Shown here: positions 55,222-56,909 of the stretch, one piece after another | How the letters are laid out: each line of letters opens with the position of its first letter | How positions within the stretch are numbered: position 1 is the stretch's first letter | From: Tritrichomonas musculus | Taxonomy: Eukaryota; Parabasalia; Tritrichomonadida; Tritrichomonadidae | Reading direction: 5' to 3' | Assembly: GCA_039105265.1 (NCBI GenBank) | Contig: JAPFFF010000106.1 | Span: 1 to 56,909, forward strand | Length of the DNA stretch: 56,909 bases | The notes under the pieces: model-generated | Seen by the model: only the letters and a program-made list of their open reading frames with translations | Databases searched by the model: none | Told to the model about the DNA's origin: nothing | Position numbers and translations under genes: made by a program

Positions 55222-56909
55222 ATGACAAATTTAATACCAGAAACATTATTCAATTTGGATACAGAAACAATAACCAAATTCATTGCGATTCTGAACACTA
55301 AATTAAATGCTAATATTATTATTGACCAAGACAACAATATAAATATTACAAGGCTATGTAAATATTTCAACGACAATAATGCTTACAATATTCTTCTTGG
55401 TGATATTAAGCCTGATGAATTAGCTCCTACAGATGTTATTGATGAAATTACCATTAATAATTACATTGATGAAGTTATCAAACAAAACCAACAACGAATA
55501 ACAACAATAATTAATACACCCGAAGTAAATGAACCAGAAAACGAAGAACTGTACGAGTACCTTAAGAAAAATGGTCAACAATTCACTAGTAAGCATAATG
55601 ATTTTCTAATAGTTAATTTTCCAAATGATTTCGATAGAGCAGTAGCAGCTTTGCAAGCATATGACTACCCAGAAGCTTTGGTTAAAGAACGTAATGATCA
55701 TGGTAAACCTATTGTTACATATTATTTCAATGAAATATCATCTCTAGCAAACATATATGATGCCTTGCTTCATGTTTACCAAAGTGAACTAAAACCATTT
55801 AAAATACATTTTCAACTTTCAGGAGTCTTTGAAACAAGTACCTTTGACTTTGAAACTTATGAAGAAAAATATGATTATGAGGCTAGAGAGATCAGATGGC
55901 AAAACTACAAATCTGCCATACCAATTATATTAAAAGATGAACGAAACCTTGATGAATGCAAAATGTATATAGAAACTGTACTAAACAGCTATGAAACAAC
56001 TTCATCAAACAATAAACTAACTATTGTACACTCAATATCCTTTACGATATCGAGAATGCGTAAGGTTACAGGTCGTATCAAAGATCTTCCAGAAATATTC
56101 AAGAAGAGTAATAATTATATAATTGTTGATGATGAAGATGATAATTTATGTTGGTACCGATTTCTTGCTTGTTGTTTGTTTCCTGAATTGACTAATACAA
56201 CCAAATACGACATCAAACATCGTACTAAACGTGCCAAGAAACTGCTACTTGAGGAATATGGAATAACTTATACAACAAAAATACCAAAGCATGCACAACG
56301 TTTATTGGACAATTTTCAAGGAGTAACAATGGAGGAGATGAAAGAATTAGCCGAAAAACATAAAATCAACATAAACATATATGAATACAACAATGACAAA
56401 CAATATGACTTACAGGAACAATGGTATTTCAACAAAGATTACACAACTTATTCAGCATTATTATTTACCAAAGACCTTACTGTTCATATTATGTTTATCA
56501 AAGATGCTGAAAAACTTACTGCAATTCATGTTTGTCCAAAATGCAATTCTTATGTTCATTACGGGCATAGCAATATCAAACGTTTCGATGATCATGTCAA
56601 ACATTGTGATGGTAAGTATAAGAAACAATTTGTACCAGCCAAGGAAGCTTTACCATATTGTCCACATATTTTAAACAATCCTGTCTATGAGTATTGTCTT
56701 GCACACGGATTACCATGGAAACCGAATATCTATTACATAACATATGACTTTGAAACAATGGATCAAGTTGTAAATACAGAAGCCAGTAAATCAACTATTA
56801 TCAATTCACGGCTCTTACCGTTATCAGTTTCCTCATGCGTAAAGTCTGCTTCTGGCTTAACAACAAATCATTTTAGTTTACAGGATAACAAAGATTTCAT
56901 TCCATTATG
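55222..56909 (+). CDS. polB: Family B DNA polymerase of element 3, N-terminal part (runs off window)
   Basis: The frame from the ATG at 55,222 stays open to the window edge (562 codons). It matches the element 2 polymerase over most of its length: CWYRFLACC (Cys 310) and VHIMFI (His 422) of the OTU-like block, the finger VCPKCNSYVHYG...HVKHC, LPYCPHILNNPVYEYC and DFET at 509. The polymerase motifs would lie outside the window. The close similarity shows that elements 2 and 3 are of one lineage, distinct from element 1. Confidence 0.93.
   Translation, partial: MTNLIPETLFNLDTETITKFIAILNTKLNANIIIDQDNNINITRLCKYFNDNNAYNILLGDIKPDELAPTDVIDEITINNYIDEVIKQNQQRITTIINTPEVNEPENEELYEYLKKNGQQFTSKHNDFLIVNFPNDFDRAVAALQAYDYPEALVKERNDHGKPIVTYYFNEISSLANIYDALLHVYQSELKPFKIHFQLSGVFETSTFDFETYEEKYDYEAREIRWQNYKSAIPIILKDERNLDECKMYIETVLNSYETTSSNNKLTIVHSISFTISRMRKVTGRIKDLPEIFKKSNNYIIVDDEDDNLCWYRFLACCLFPELTNTTKYDIKHRTKRAKKLLLEEYGITYTTKIPKHAQRLLDNFQGVTMEEMKELAEKHKININIYEYNNDKQYDLQEQWYFNKDYTTYSALLFTKDLTVHIMFIKDAEKLTAIHVCPKCNSYVHYGHSNIKRFDDHVKHCDGKYKKQFVPAKEALPYCPHILNNPVYEYCLAHGLPWKPNIYYITYDFETMDQVVNTEASKSTIINSRLLPLSVSSCVKSASGLTTNHFSLQDNKDFIPL

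Larger units (their letters stand above)
54475..56909. mobile_element. Polinton/Maverick element 3 (left end only)
   Basis: The segment holds a 132-residue gene and the start of a polymerase gene closely related to that of element 2, running off the right edge. The left end is placed at 54,475, where a 23-bp minisatellite stops and a unique sequence starts AGTAGTAATGGTCTGTGCGG. Polintons start with AG, and the inferred end of element 1 also starts AGTAGTA. The six bases before it, AACGAC, would be the target duplication, but the other end is outside the window. Element type is well supported; the exact left end is inferred. Confidence 0.72.

Noticed and set aside
1-56909. Bacterial prophage or free giant virus
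   Set aside because: The nuclear-type tRNA with Pol III boxes, the trichomonad initiator, large AT-rich spacers and 6-bp target duplication fit Polintons integrated in a protist genome.

Overview
The window looks like nuclear DNA of a parabasalid protist (Trichomonas or Tritrichomonas type). It is AT-rich, with no introns seen, very short 5' leaders, a trichomonad-like initiator (TCATT) 15 nt before the start codon of the one large host gene, and three large Polinton/Maverick elements, a class known to be abundant in trichomonads. The species cannot be settled from sequence alone.

Layout. Element 1 runs from beyond the left edge to about 47,135. Element 2 (25,070-46,972, 21.9 kb) is inserted inside element 1. 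It has 402-bp terminal inverted repeats that I read as identical, and an exact 6-bp target duplication (AAGGGC) on each side. Host DNA occupies about 47,136-54,474: an AT-rich spacer, a 1,286-residue gene with a C13/caspase-like cysteine-peptidase head, a tRNA-Thr(AGT) with a Pol III terminator, a 1-kb inverted-repeat element flanked by TA that holds a stub of a secreted cysteine peptidase, and a 23-bp minisatellite. A third element (from about 54,475) leaves the window on the right inside its DNA polymerase gene.

Elements 1 and 2 each carry a Polinton core: protein-primed family B DNA polymerase, retroviral-type integrase, A32/FtsK-like packaging ATPase, double-jelly-roll major capsid protein, a small glycine-rich or amphipathic virion-type protein, and a fibre-like protein with ALKSDIP repeats. 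Element 1 also has an adenain/ULP1-type protease, an SF3 helicase, a host-like Pmp-type surface-protein fragment and a 1-kb satellite. Element 2 also has a NUMOD4/HNH endonuclease, a KilA-N protein and an HNH domain within its polymerase. Gene order and strand differ between the two, so they belong to different lineages. Elements 2 and 3 have closely related polymerases.

The most unusual signals are: (i) a double-hairpin palindrome with identical stems but different loops, present once in frame inside the element 2 ATPase and once ahead of its KilA-N gene; (ii) OTU-like and HNH domains fused to the polymerases; (iii) a 45-nt intergenic module and a TTTTATTTTTG motif repeated before element genes; (iv) divergent gene pairs whose start codons are only 14-22 bp apart; (v) the TA-flanked element in host DNA. 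Coding regions were read by eye with no database search, so family names rest on visible motifs.
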